From Psychromonas sp. psych-6C06 (GTDB lineage: Bacteria > Pseudomonadota > Gammaproteobacteria > Enterobacterales > Psychromonadaceae): 64,000 bases of DNA. The notes beneath the pieces are model-generated. The model did not search any database. It was not told the DNA's origin and worked only from the letters and a program-made list of their open reading frames with translations. The DNA lies in the NCBI RefSeq assembly GCF_002835465.1, contig NZ_PIZM01000002.1, forward strand, positions 248,001-312,000. Direction: 5' to 3'. The translations under genes were made by a program, and so were the position numbers. Each line of letters starts with the position of its first letter. Position 1 is the stretch's first letter. Positions 28,468 through 37,291 of the stretch are shown piece after piece.

Positions 28468-29184
28468 ATGTCGACAGCCAATATACTCATTGTTGAAGAT
28501 GAGCTAGTGACTCGCAACACACTAAAAAGCGTTTTTGAAGCAGAAGGTTATAAAGTGTTTGAAGCAAATGATGGTAATGAAATGCATACCGTGATTAGTG
28601 AAAACAACATTAACCTGATTATCATGGATATCAATCTGCCCGGTAAAAATGGTCTATTACTGGCAAGAGAGTTACGTGAAATTCAAGCTATTCCTCTTAT
28701 CTTTTTAACCGGTCGTGATAACGAAGTAGATAAAATTCTCGGTCTGGAAATTGGTGCCGATGATTACATCACTAAGCCCTTTAACCCACGCGAATTAACT
28801 ATTCGTACACGTAACCTGCTAACACGCACCATGCAAGATAATCTCTATTTTGAAGAGGTACGTCAGAAAGTTGAAAATTATAAGTTTAATGGTTGGACCT
28901 TAGAGATTGATAGTCGCTCATTGATCAGTCCACTGGGAGATCTATTTAAACTACCACGCAGTGAGTTTCGTGCGATGCTACATTTCATTGAAAACCCAGG
29001 TAAGATTCAAACTCGTGCCGACTTATTAATGAAAATGACCGGCCGAGAGTTAAAAGCGCATGATCGTACCGTTGATGTCACTATTCGCCGTATTCGTAAG
29101 CATTTCGAAAGTGTCCCAGAGGGTTCAGAAATTATCGCAACCATTCACGGTGAAGGCTACCGTTTCTGTGGTGAGCTCGATTAA
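28468..29184 (+). CDS. arcA: Aerobic respiration control response regulator ArcA
   Basis: A 238-residue OmpR-family regulator that represses aerobic and adjusts fermentative genes when phosphorylated by ArcB. The receiver domain has [14 protein letters not shown], phospho-acceptor D54 in [13 protein letters not shown] and the [11 protein letters not shown] segment. The C-terminal winged helix ends [16 protein letters not shown] and [13 protein letters not shown]. Length and sequence match E. coli ArcA. AGGAGAAAACC lies before the ATG. The arcB gene is not in the window. Confidence 0.97.
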   Translation: MSTANILIVEDELVTRNTLKSVFEAEGYKVFEANDGNEMHTVISENNINLIIMDINLPGKNGLLLARELREIQAIPLIFLTGRDNEVDKILGLEIGADDYITKPFNPRELTIRTRNLLTRTMQDNLYFEEVRQKVENYKFNGWTLEIDSRSLISPLGDLFKLPRSEFRAMLHFIENPGKIQTRADLLMKMTGRELKAHDRTVDVTIRRIRKHFESVPEGSEIIATIHGEGYRFCGELD

Positions 29185-29203
29185 GTAAACAGAAACAATC
29201 ACG

Positions 29204-29231
29204 AAGGCGCTTTTACAGCGCCTATTTTATT
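29204..29231 (+). terminator. Intrinsic terminator of arcA
   Basis: AGGCGC/GCGCCT stem with a 7-nt loop (29205-29223) is followed by ATTTTATTCT. It overlaps the stop of the convergent 80-residue membrane protein gene. Confidence 0.7.
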
Positions 29232-29469
29232 CTGGATTAGTCGCATACCAATAGTCGAGTAACGCTTGGCCATAAACTACCTCGACATTCATCTGCTTAA
29301 AAATCAACATCGAAAACCAGACACAGCCAATAATCCCGCCAAAAATAAACAGTTTGTGTCGATTAGTCTCATCTTCAATGACAATGCTTACCACCACTAA
29401 GTACAGCGGTGCAAAGACAAAAACTAACATAATAATCCAAAACGCATAATTAACCTGATTCATAAACAC
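29227..29469 (-). CDS. Small two-helix membrane protein, paralogue of the protein at 41759-42001
   Basis: An 80-residue protein with two membrane helices (about residues 8-28 and 40-58) separated by a charged IEDETNRHK loop. The C-terminus contains GQALLDYWYATNPE. It aligns end to end with the 80-residue product at 41759-42001: NYxxW at the start, ED-E in the loop, QMN-E after helix 2 and G-x-x-(I/L)LD-W near the end. The function is unknown. The two paralogues flank the triple-permease operon. Confidence 0.75.
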   Translation of the reverse strand: MFMNQVNYAFWIIMLVFVFAPLYLVVVSIVIEDETNRHKLFIFGGIIGCVWFSMLIFKQMNVEVVYGQALLDYWYATNPE

Positions 29470-29731
29470 TCGCTCTTTGTCAGACTCTTAAACTATGAGA
29501 TCAGTTTATGCATGGGAAACAGCTTAAAAGATCACATAACAAAAGCATATCGATGTAAGCATCGCAGTTTTGATTAAAAATGCTCAAATGTAATAATCCT
29601 GCTAATTTTGCGTGGTTCAAAGCAGATAATCGCAACAGTCGCGGTCGATGAGTCGATGAGTCGATTATTAAACTAAGAAAGGCGCGCCAACAGTGTAGTT
29701 ATTGCATTAAAAATTCAGAGTGGAAGTTAGC

Positions 29732-31042
29732 TTACTGAGGTTGTTTATGACAGGGAAGTATGATGGTCGCAACCGCACCGGGGGCATTGTCATTATTCTC
29801 CAGTGTCAGCTCTCCTCCATGCGCTTCAATAATTTGTCGACTGAGTAACAGACCAATACCACTGCCCTGTTTTTTAGTTGAATAGAGCGGCACAAACAGG
29901 TTCTTGGTATTAGCTATCCCTGTACCGTTATCTGTAACAGTTAATGACAATACCTGCTCGTTGAGCTGAAAGTCCACCAGCACCCTGCCCTGTTGTTTCT
30001 GTTTGTGGTCAGTCGCTTCTAGCGCATTTTTTAAAAGGTTGATAAACACCTGCTCAAGCAACGTTGGGTCCAATTGCATTTCACATTTCAACTCAGTGCA
30101 TAACGCAAGACGTGGATCATTAAGCAATGCAATGCAACGGGCCAGCATTTCATTCACCGCGATGGATTGCAGCTTAGGCACCGGAAGATGGGTAAATTGT
30201 CGGTAGCTTTTGATAAAAGATTCTAAGCTTTTAGCGCGTTGCTCTATTAACTGTAACCCTTCTAATAGATCTTCATCTTCACCCACAGCACATTGCATCG
30301 ACTGACTAATCGATGCGATTGGCGTTAAACTATTATTTATCTCATGACTTAAAACACGTAATAGGTTTTTCCAAGCCTTTAACTCTTCAGCACGTAATAG
30401 ATGACTAACATCGGTAATGAAATACAGTTGAAACGCTTCGCCTTTATCAAAAAACTGCTCCTGAACACATTGCCAGCGCCCCTTTGCATTAGGGAATGAA
30501 TAACTAATCGGCTCATCTAAGGGTTGTTGAAAAAGTTTACGAATACCTAATGTGCTCGTCGACAACCCGACTAAACCATCGGCGGTAATAAACAGAGAAT
30601 TAGCTTTCTCATTCGCCAGCGTAATAGTGCTGGACGGATCTGCAGCGATGATCGCGACATCGATATTAGACACGATTTTCTGCAATAACAGCTGACTACT
30701 TTTATTACTTTGTTGTTGAAAGTAGGCGTGATCAATCAACTCATTAATCGCCTTGGCTAACTCAGAAAAACCATCATCATTAAACAAGCGCAGTTTTTGG
30801 CTAACATCTCCCTCTTTAACTGCGAGCACCATATTAGAAAATACATTAAGGCGCGCCTGCAATTTAGTGACCAACGTATAGGAAAGAAAGGCATATATGG
30901 CGAGCAACGTCACACTACTAAGCACAATCGGTAACCAAGAGATATTGGCATACCAAAGTATCATTGGTAGTAAAATAAGCGCAGGCAGGCTAATCAATAA
31001 CAGTGTTAATTTCAAGCGGGGTACAAGCGCACTAAAGTTCAT
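29732..31042 (-). CDS. NtrB/NtrY-like membrane sensor histidine kinase
   Basis: A 436-residue kinase with two membrane helices (about 12-30 and 36-56), a HAMP-like linker (about 60-110), a PAS-like region (about 120-215) and a kinase core. The phospho-acceptor is H233 in RVLSHEINNSLTPI. The ATP-binding boxes are NLLKNALEA, DNGTGI and GSGIGLLLSRQI. The periplasmic loop between the helices is nearly absent, so it may sense within the membrane or cytoplasm. It follows the sigma-54 response regulator with no gap, so the two form a two-component pair. It is the last gene of the ten-gene operon. Confidence 0.92.
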   Translation of the reverse strand: MNFSALVPRLKLTLLLISLPALILLPMILWYANISWLPIVLSSVTLLAIYAFLSYTLVTKLQARLNVFSNMVLAVKEGDVSQKLRLFNDDGFSELAKAINELIDHAYFQQQSNKSSQLLLQKIVSNIDVAIIAADPSSTITLANEKANSLFITADGLVGLSTSTLGIRKLFQQPLDEPISYSFPNAKGRWQCVQEQFFDKGEAFQLYFITDVSHLLRAEELKAWKNLLRVLSHEINNSLTPIASISQSMQCAVGEDEDLLEGLQLIEQRAKSLESFIKSYRQFTHLPVPKLQSIAVNEMLARCIALLNDPRLALCTELKCEMQLDPTLLEQVFINLLKNALEATDHKQKQQGRVLVDFQLNEQVLSLTVTDNGTGIANTKNLFVPLYSTKKQGSGIGLLLSRQIIEAHGGELTLENNDNAPGAVATIILPCHKQPQ

Positions 31043-32428
31043 CTACAAACCTAACTTATCAAGGCGACGATAGAATGCACTGCGACTTAAATCTAGTGAT
31101 TTAGCCGCCGAGGAAGCGCAACCTGAAAAAGCGTTCAAACGCGATGAAATTACCTTTCGCTCTATCTCTACAAGGGTTTTATCCGTAAAGGAGGCATCAA
31201 TGTTGTCACAGGCTTGATTGGTATCACTAGCACTATTTGTTAGCATTAGATGCTCTACCTCGATACTCTCAGTCGCAAGCAAAACAGCGCGCTCTATAGT
31301 ATGTGAAAGCTCACGGACATTACCCGGCCAACGATATTGCTGTAGTTGTTGTAACGCTTCGGCGCTTAATGTGGGTTTGGCTTTGTGGTAGCGTTTGGCG
31401 GTTTGCTCAATGAAGTCTTGCGTTAATAAAACAATATCTTCTTGGCGCTCGCGTAACGCTGGTACATGTAATACTAAGGTGTTCAAACGAAACATGAGAT
31501 CTTGCCTAAACTCCCCCGATTCGACCAAGGCTTGTAAATCGCCATTGGTGGCGCTAATCAAACGAAAGTTAGTCTGTTGTGTTTGGCTAGAGCCAACGCG
31601 CTCAAACTGTTTTTCCTCTAATACACGCAGTAATTTTGCCTGTTGAGTAAGGGGAACATTGGCAATTTCATCTAAAAATAACGTGCCTTGATCTGCTAAT
31701 TCAAAACGCCCGATACGGTTCTCTTTGGCATCGGTAAAAGCCCCTTTAATATGCCCAAACATCTCACTTTCAAACAGCGTTTCTGGGATACTACCCATAT
31801 TCACACTGACTAAAGGTTGCTTTGCTCGAAGAGAGAGTTGATGGATGAAGTTTACTAACATACTTTTACCCGTACCATTTTCTCCGGTCAGTAAAATATT
31901 AATATCAGTAACCGAAAACTGCTCAAGCTGGCACATTAACTGTTTCATCGGCGCAGAGTGTGCGATAGGTTTTAACGCTTCATTTCGCCCCAACTCCGAT
32001 TTTAAGAGCTGATTTTCAGCACTTAAACGATTACTTTGTCGGCTTTTGGCCGCCAATAACAATTGTTGATTGAGGATAGAAATTAAGCGTTCGTTATCCC
32101 AAGGTTTTTGCACAAAATCACTGGCGCCTAATTGCATTGCAACCACTGCAATCTCAATACTTGCCCAACCGGTCATCACCACAATCGGCAGTTCATCATC
32201 GAGCTTTTTGATCGCTTTAATCAAGGTTAAACCTTCATCGCCCGAGGTAGTATCTTGCTCATAATTGAGATCCATTAACACCAGATCAAAGCGCTCTTTT
32301 TTTACAAAAAATAACACTTCCTGTGGTGTATGGGCAAAAGTGACATCATAGGGCTGGCTTTTAAATAAAAACCGTAGACTAGTTAGAATGCCTTGATCAT
32401 CATCGGCGACCAATATTTTTTTAATCAT
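31043..32428 (-). CDS. Sigma-54-dependent response regulator (NtrC family)
   Basis: A 461-residue activator. The receiver domain has acceptor D53 in LVLMDLNYE. The AAA+ domain (about 150-385) has Walker A TGENGTGKS, Walker B TLFLDEIANVP and a sigma-54 contact loop written GAFTDA instead of the usual GAFTGA. The C-terminal Fis-type helix-turn-helix (about 420-461) has CASSAAKSLDLSRSAFYRRL. I infer that it activates the two sigma-54 promoters at 42627 and 43227 through the paired TCCCA-N4-TGrrA sites. It is co-transcribed with its kinase and the ABC system. Confidence 0.93.
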   Translation of the reverse strand: MIKKILVADDDQGILTSLRFLFKSQPYDVTFAHTPQEVLFFVKKERFDLVLMDLNYEQDTTSGDEGLTLIKAIKKLDDELPIVVMTGWASIEIAVVAMQLGASDFVQKPWDNERLISILNQQLLLAAKSRQSNRLSAENQLLKSELGRNEALKPIAHSAPMKQLMCQLEQFSVTDINILLTGENGTGKSMLVNFIHQLSLRAKQPLVSVNMGSIPETLFESEMFGHIKGAFTDAKENRIGRFELADQGTLFLDEIANVPLTQQAKLLRVLEEKQFERVGSSQTQQTNFRLISATNGDLQALVESGEFRQDLMFRLNTLVLHVPALRERQEDIVLLTQDFIEQTAKRYHKAKPTLSAEALQQLQQYRWPGNVRELSHTIERAVLLATESIEVEHLMLTNSASDTNQACDNIDASFTDKTLVEIERKVISSRLNAFSGCASSAAKSLDLSRSAFYRRLDKLGL

Positions 32429-32460
32429 TATTCATCCTTAAACAAGTAGTTCGCGCATTA

Positions 32461-34872
32461 TTAGTCAGCACGAAGGTGCGCTGAGGGCGTTAACTTTAAT
32501 ACTTTCCATAACGCCGTAAAAACAGCAAATACAATCACCATAAACAAGACAACAAACACACCTAATAGATTCAATAACATATCTGATGGAGAGGTAATAA
32601 ACGTCGCTAATTTCCAATAACAAAAGAGTGTGCCTGCGATCCCCCCCACCAATAAAGCAATAAACTGATCCCACATGGTGGTGCGTAAAAAGAGCTTCAC
32701 AACCTGCCCATTACTGGCGCCAATTGAACGCCTTATGGCAATATCGCGCTGTTTTTGATTAACGCTGTTGACGGTGACACCATAAATACCCGCCCCCGCT
32801 AATAATAACGAAATCGCCCCTAACAGGGTAAACAGTCGTGATGAAAATTCGATGCTACTCGAATAAACGGCTAATAGGGCGCGATAATTCATGCTATAAA
32901 ATTGTGGCACTTCAGGATCCACTGCAAACATCTGTTGCTCGATACTGGCTAATAGGTCATCTGCATTGCCTTGAAAGCTGAGCGCAAACTGGTAATAGCT
33001 ATAATTATATTGTTTGATAGGGACGTACACGCCCCCTAATTTTGATAAATTGCCAAAAGAAACGCCATGACGAATATCGGCAACCAAACCAACAATCAAA
33101 GCCTTAGGGCTTTCTTCAAAATCTTCTAATACAATGGTTTTACCAATAACATCCTCATTGGGCCACAATGTATCGGCTAACGTTTGGCTAATAATGGCGA
33201 CTAAGGGTTGGTTTTGATCATCACCCGTATTGAAGTGACGTCCTGCCAACAATGGAATATTGGTCATCGTTAACATGTCTTCATCAATAAAAGCACTGTT
33301 GGCGTAGATTGGGCCACCGGATAAGGTTTGATCACGTGCATGTACGCGAGAAACCCAAGCATTGGTTCCGGGCAAAGTCGAAGAAAAAGCCACCTTGTCC
33401 ACCGCCGGCAATGCAAGCAGCTTGCTCTTTAAGTCATCAATATACCGGCTTCGTTTAGATTGAGAATCAAATTTTTTGAGCGGTAAATAAAGCATGCTGG
33501 TATAAAGATTATCACTGAGATACTGCTCATCGGTCTTAGAAGAGTATTGAATATTAACCAGCAGTAATAATGCAATGGTTAAAATAAATGCCGACACACC
33601 GACCTCTACTTTTAATAGGTGACGGCTCAATAGGACCACATAATAATTGGTCGCCCCAGGGCCTGATTTTCTCAGTAGTTCATTAAATCTTGCCCCACTT
33701 GCTTTGATGCCAGGTAAAACACCGCTTAGCAATACAACGCTAATAATCACCGAAGCGGTAATATACAAATTAAACGGTGCTAAAGTAAAATCAAGCCAAT
33801 AAGGCGCACCAGCATAATCAAAACTCGCAAAATAAACATTCGTTAACTGTAGCGCCCAGGTGACGATCAGTAATGCTAATCCACCAGCTACCAATGTCAA
33901 AAGTAAACTTGGCCATGTCATTTGCATCACCAAACGCAATTTTGGCGCCCCTAAAGCTCGGCGCATCGCGGTTTCACGACTATATTCAACCGACTTTGAA
34001 AGCAGTAAGGCACTGACATTTAAAATCGTTAATAACAGTAAAAACAAAGCACAAAAAATAAGTGCCCACATGCCCGCCATTAACTCTTGTCCTATGTATT
34101 CCTTCTGAAAGGTTTCTACATAGGCATTAATACCATAACTGGTTTTAGGAAATTTTTGGGCAATGCTTTTCATTAGTTTACTAACGTCGTCATTAGCAGC
34201 AGCCATTGAAATACCTGTTTTCAGCTTCGCCACCGCAGTTTGATACCACCACTCATCATCACCACGAATCAATAACTCACGTTTAATCGGTAACCACAAC
34301 TGTGTGTATCCCGGAAAACTATACCCCTTCGCCATCACACCAACAATTTTCGCTTGCTCTGAATTAACCGCAATTAAACTGCCTAGCGCTTGCTTACCAT
34401 CAGCATAATATCGTTGCCATAACTCATAACTAATCATTGCCACTAAAGGTGCGCCAGCAACCGCATCTTGGTCAGTAAAGGTTCTCCCTAAAAACGGGGC
34501 AATATTAGTTATCTTGAATACATCGGGTTCAACACTGCTGGCAAAGTGCGCGTAAGTTTTATCATCAATTGCGACGTTCGCCCGATAACTACCAATCAGC
34601 CCAGACTCAGCAAAGCTTTGACTCTGCTCGACGATATCAACCACATCAACATCAATTAGGCTAGAGCCAAATCGTTGACCATCAATCTCTTTGCCCAGCA
34701 ATACGATTTTATCGCCCCCCTCAAAGGGTAATGCTTTAAATGCCAAGGCGTGAACAAAGCTAAATATGTATAAACTAATCGCTAAACCAAAGGTCATCAC
34801 CAGTAGTAACAAACCACTAAAACCAGGGGATTTGAATATTAAACGTAGTGCATACTTTAAATCGTTAAACAT
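32461..34872 (-). CDS. MacB/FtsX-type ABC permease, third of three tandem paralogues
   Basis: An 803-residue permease with a duplicated MacB-PCD plus FtsX plan. A first helix lies at about residues 18-42, a periplasmic domain at about 45-265, and three helices at about 270-400. A second half follows with one helix near 425-445, a periplasmic domain of about 240 residues and three C-terminal helices. The FtsX segments ALLLSKSVEYSRETAMRRALG and DIAIRRSIGASNGQVVKLFL are conserved in both halves. It is more diverged than the other two. Such type VII ABC permeases usually transmit force across the envelope rather than move substrate through the membrane. The substrate is unknown. Confidence 0.88.
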   Translation of the reverse strand: MFNDLKYALRLIFKSPGFSGLLLLVMTFGLAISLYIFSFVHALAFKALPFEGGDKIVLLGKEIDGQRFGSSLIDVDVVDIVEQSQSFAESGLIGSYRANVAIDDKTYAHFASSVEPDVFKITNIAPFLGRTFTDQDAVAGAPLVAMISYELWQRYYADGKQALGSLIAVNSEQAKIVGVMAKGYSFPGYTQLWLPIKRELLIRGDDEWWYQTAVAKLKTGISMAAANDDVSKLMKSIAQKFPKTSYGINAYVETFQKEYIGQELMAGMWALIFCALFLLLLTILNVSALLLSKSVEYSRETAMRRALGAPKLRLVMQMTWPSLLLTLVAGGLALLIVTWALQLTNVYFASFDYAGAPYWLDFTLAPFNLYITASVIISVVLLSGVLPGIKASGARFNELLRKSGPGATNYYVVLLSRHLLKVEVGVSAFILTIALLLLVNIQYSSKTDEQYLSDNLYTSMLYLPLKKFDSQSKRSRYIDDLKSKLLALPAVDKVAFSSTLPGTNAWVSRVHARDQTLSGGPIYANSAFIDEDMLTMTNIPLLAGRHFNTGDDQNQPLVAIISQTLADTLWPNEDVIGKTIVLEDFEESPKALIVGLVADIRHGVSFGNLSKLGGVYVPIKQYNYSYYQFALSFQGNADDLLASIEQQMFAVDPEVPQFYSMNYRALLAVYSSSIEFSSRLFTLLGAISLLLAGAGIYGVTVNSVNQKQRDIAIRRSIGASNGQVVKLFLRTTMWDQFIALLVGGIAGTLFCYWKLATFITSPSDMLLNLLGVFVVLFMVIVFAVFTALWKVLKLTPSAHLRAD

Positions 34873-34883
34873 CGTACATATCC

Positions 34884-37283
34884 TTATTCAGCGCGTAAGG
34901 CATAGGCGGGGTTATGCTTTAACACCTTTAATAGTGGCACCGTGACAGCAATACAAATAACCCCCATAAATAGAACCACCACCGCTAAAAAAAGCGCAAG
35001 CATTAATGGCGTTGTCATCACAAAGTCAGCCAAAAACAGATAACAAATTACGTAGGCAAGCACGACACCGCTGATCAAGCTTAATAATAATTGTCTACTC
35101 ACTTGACCGATAAAATGAATGACCAACTGTCGTTTTGTCGCCCCAAGCGCACGACGAACACCGATTTCCCGTAAACGTTGCCTGATACCATTAGCAGTAA
35201 CACCATATATCCCTAAACCCACTAATATCAGTGCAACTAATGCTATTAACACAAATAATTGTGAGCCTAACATCAGCTGTAGCATGTTATTTCCTAAAAC
35301 CTGCTCATAGGGCATGATATTAAAAGCGGCATTATCAGGGTCAAGCTCAAATAAGGTACTGTTGATCTGTTTGATCATCGCTTCTTGGTCTCCCGAAAAA
35401 GCCACCATTACTTGATTAGAAAGGGTGTTGAATTGATTATTAAGCAAGTAAATTCCCCCTTCATCGGCCGTTGCAGAGAGTATGTTGCCATGCTCAATAT
35501 CTTTGATCACCCCAATCACCTTAAGCCAAGCATGATATTCGATACGTTTGCCAATGGGAGATTCACCAGGCCATAACCTTTGTGCAAGCAGATCACTGAT
35601 CACCACAACGCCCTGCGTATCAGATTGATCTGATGGTTCAAATAACCGCCCTATAATGGGCTCAATATTCAACAGAGAAAAAAGATCCTGACTCACAAAC
35701 ACAGTATTGGCATAAACAGGTGCGCTATCTTTCGCTCTACCAACCACATTTACCTCGCTGACCCAAGCTAGCTGGCCAGGCATTGAAGAGCCAATCGCCA
35801 CGTTTGTAACATTCTCTAACGCTTCAATTTTTTGTTCTAACTCGCGAAGCGCTTCAGCGCGCACATTTGGCAATTGGAAAGGCCCTAATGGAAGTTCGAG
35901 GCTAATACTAAGCAGTTTACTTTTATTAAACTGATGTAACGCGTGGTTACTCTGTAACGTGTTAAACACAAACATAAATGAAACAATCAACACCATGGTT
36001 GATAACGCCACCTCTACCTTAATAAGCACACTACTCAATTTGCCAATGCGGTAATTTATTGCACCACGAGCGCCGATATGTAAAATATTGCTAAAGTGCC
36101 CACTGGTCGCTTTGAAACTCGGTAAGACACCGGCAATAAAAAATGTGCTAAGCACAAAGGCAAGGGTGATTAACAACAGGGTGCTATCGATAGAAAATAT
36201 CCACCAATATAGGAATTGGCTATCGATAAAGGTACTGATAATAGAATGTGTATAGGTCAGTGTCCACGAGACAATCAATAGTGCTAATGCGCCACTAATA
36301 AAGCAAACAATGATGCTTTCCCATAACATCAGCATGATCAAACGATATCGAGGAGCCCCCACCGCGCGACGAATAGCGATGTCATTGGTGCGCTCAAGCG
36401 CCTTAGAAAATAATAAACTCCCCACGTTAATAGCACTCAATAACAGTAACAACAGCGCTCCGACACTGAGTGCATAGACGGCAATGATTCCCTGTTGACC
36501 AAGCGCTTGTTTGGGTAGGGTTTCGACATATATACCCACATCAGACTGAGTTTCAGGGTGATAATGAAAGCGCGATATTTCCGACATAATAGCGCTAACA
36601 TCTTGGTTTGCCATAGCAGTTGAAACATTAGCTTTTAATTTCGCAATTGCCCCTAAATAGGTGAACTTACCACGCTCAATCAAGGAGCGATCAAAGGCAT
36701 ACCAAATATCGATATTCAATGGAAAACGATACCCTTCTGGCATGACCCCAACCACCGTAATGAACTGATTGTTTACGTTGATTTTTTTTCCAATAACATA
36801 TTTATCGAAGGAAAAATGCGTTTTCCATAGGCGATAACTGATCACCACATTGGGCGGTGCCTTATGCTCAATATCACATTTTTGTAAGGTTCGCCCCAGT
36901 ACAGGTAAGGCCTGTGTAAGTTCAAACAGTCCCGGATCTACTTTTAGCCCTTGTAATCGCTTTGAAGTCGAGCCTTTATTAAGCGTCAATCCGACATACT
37001 CATAAAACAGCAAAGTGGCAAAACTCTGGTTTTTTTCATCTATTTCTAGCAGATCAGAAGCTAAAATTTCGCCACCTGTTAAACGCATGCCATTAAGCGC
37101 TTTATCTACAACAACCACCCTTTCACTTTGCGCAAAAGGAAGGGGCTTAAACACCAACGTATTCACTAATGAAGCGATGTAAATAGAGATGCTCAAGCCA
37201 GCGGTCATCATTGCAATCACAAACAACGTAAAGGCAGGAGCTCGATAAAATCGTCGTAATGCGTATCGTAAATCGCTAAGCAT
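34884..37283 (-). CDS. MacB/FtsX-type ABC permease, second of three tandem paralogues
   Basis: A 799-residue paralogue of the flanking permeases, with the same eight-helix duplicated layout and the motifs SLLFSKALERTNDIAIRRAVG and LREIGVRRALGATKRQLVIHF. It is closest to the permease at 37292-39688 (shared WW-FSID, ATSG-F and IKVE-ALS segments in the centre), which points to a tandem duplication. It lies 8 bp after that gene and 11 bp before the next. All three copies keep both halves intact, so none looks decayed. Confidence 0.88.
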   Translation of the reverse strand: MLSDLRYALRRFYRAPAFTLFVIAMMTAGLSISIYIASLVNTLVFKPLPFAQSERVVVVDKALNGMRLTGGEILASDLLEIDEKNQSFATLLFYEYVGLTLNKGSTSKRLQGLKVDPGLFELTQALPVLGRTLQKCDIEHKAPPNVVISYRLWKTHFSFDKYVIGKKINVNNQFITVVGVMPEGYRFPLNIDIWYAFDRSLIERGKFTYLGAIAKLKANVSTAMANQDVSAIMSEISRFHYHPETQSDVGIYVETLPKQALGQQGIIAVYALSVGALLLLLLSAINVGSLLFSKALERTNDIAIRRAVGAPRYRLIMLMLWESIIVCFISGALALLIVSWTLTYTHSIISTFIDSQFLYWWIFSIDSTLLLITLAFVLSTFFIAGVLPSFKATSGHFSNILHIGARGAINYRIGKLSSVLIKVEVALSTMVLIVSFMFVFNTLQSNHALHQFNKSKLLSISLELPLGPFQLPNVRAEALRELEQKIEALENVTNVAIGSSMPGQLAWVSEVNVVGRAKDSAPVYANTVFVSQDLFSLLNIEPIIGRLFEPSDQSDTQGVVVISDLLAQRLWPGESPIGKRIEYHAWLKVIGVIKDIEHGNILSATADEGGIYLLNNQFNTLSNQVMVAFSGDQEAMIKQINSTLFELDPDNAAFNIMPYEQVLGNNMLQLMLGSQLFVLIALVALILVGLGIYGVTANGIRQRLREIGVRRALGATKRQLVIHFIGQVSRQLLLSLISGVVLAYVICYLFLADFVMTTPLMLALFLAVVVLFMGVICIAVTVPLLKVLKHNPAYALRAE

Positions 37284-37291
37284 TTATCACT

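Noticed and set aside
29470-29560. Third sigma-54 promoter before the gene at 29227-29469
   Set aside because: Only a weak half-site for the activator motif and no GG-N10-GC with TTGC were found.
29640-29670. GTCGATGA tandem repeats as a regulatory array
   Set aside because: Only two to three short units, with no partner copy elsewhere.
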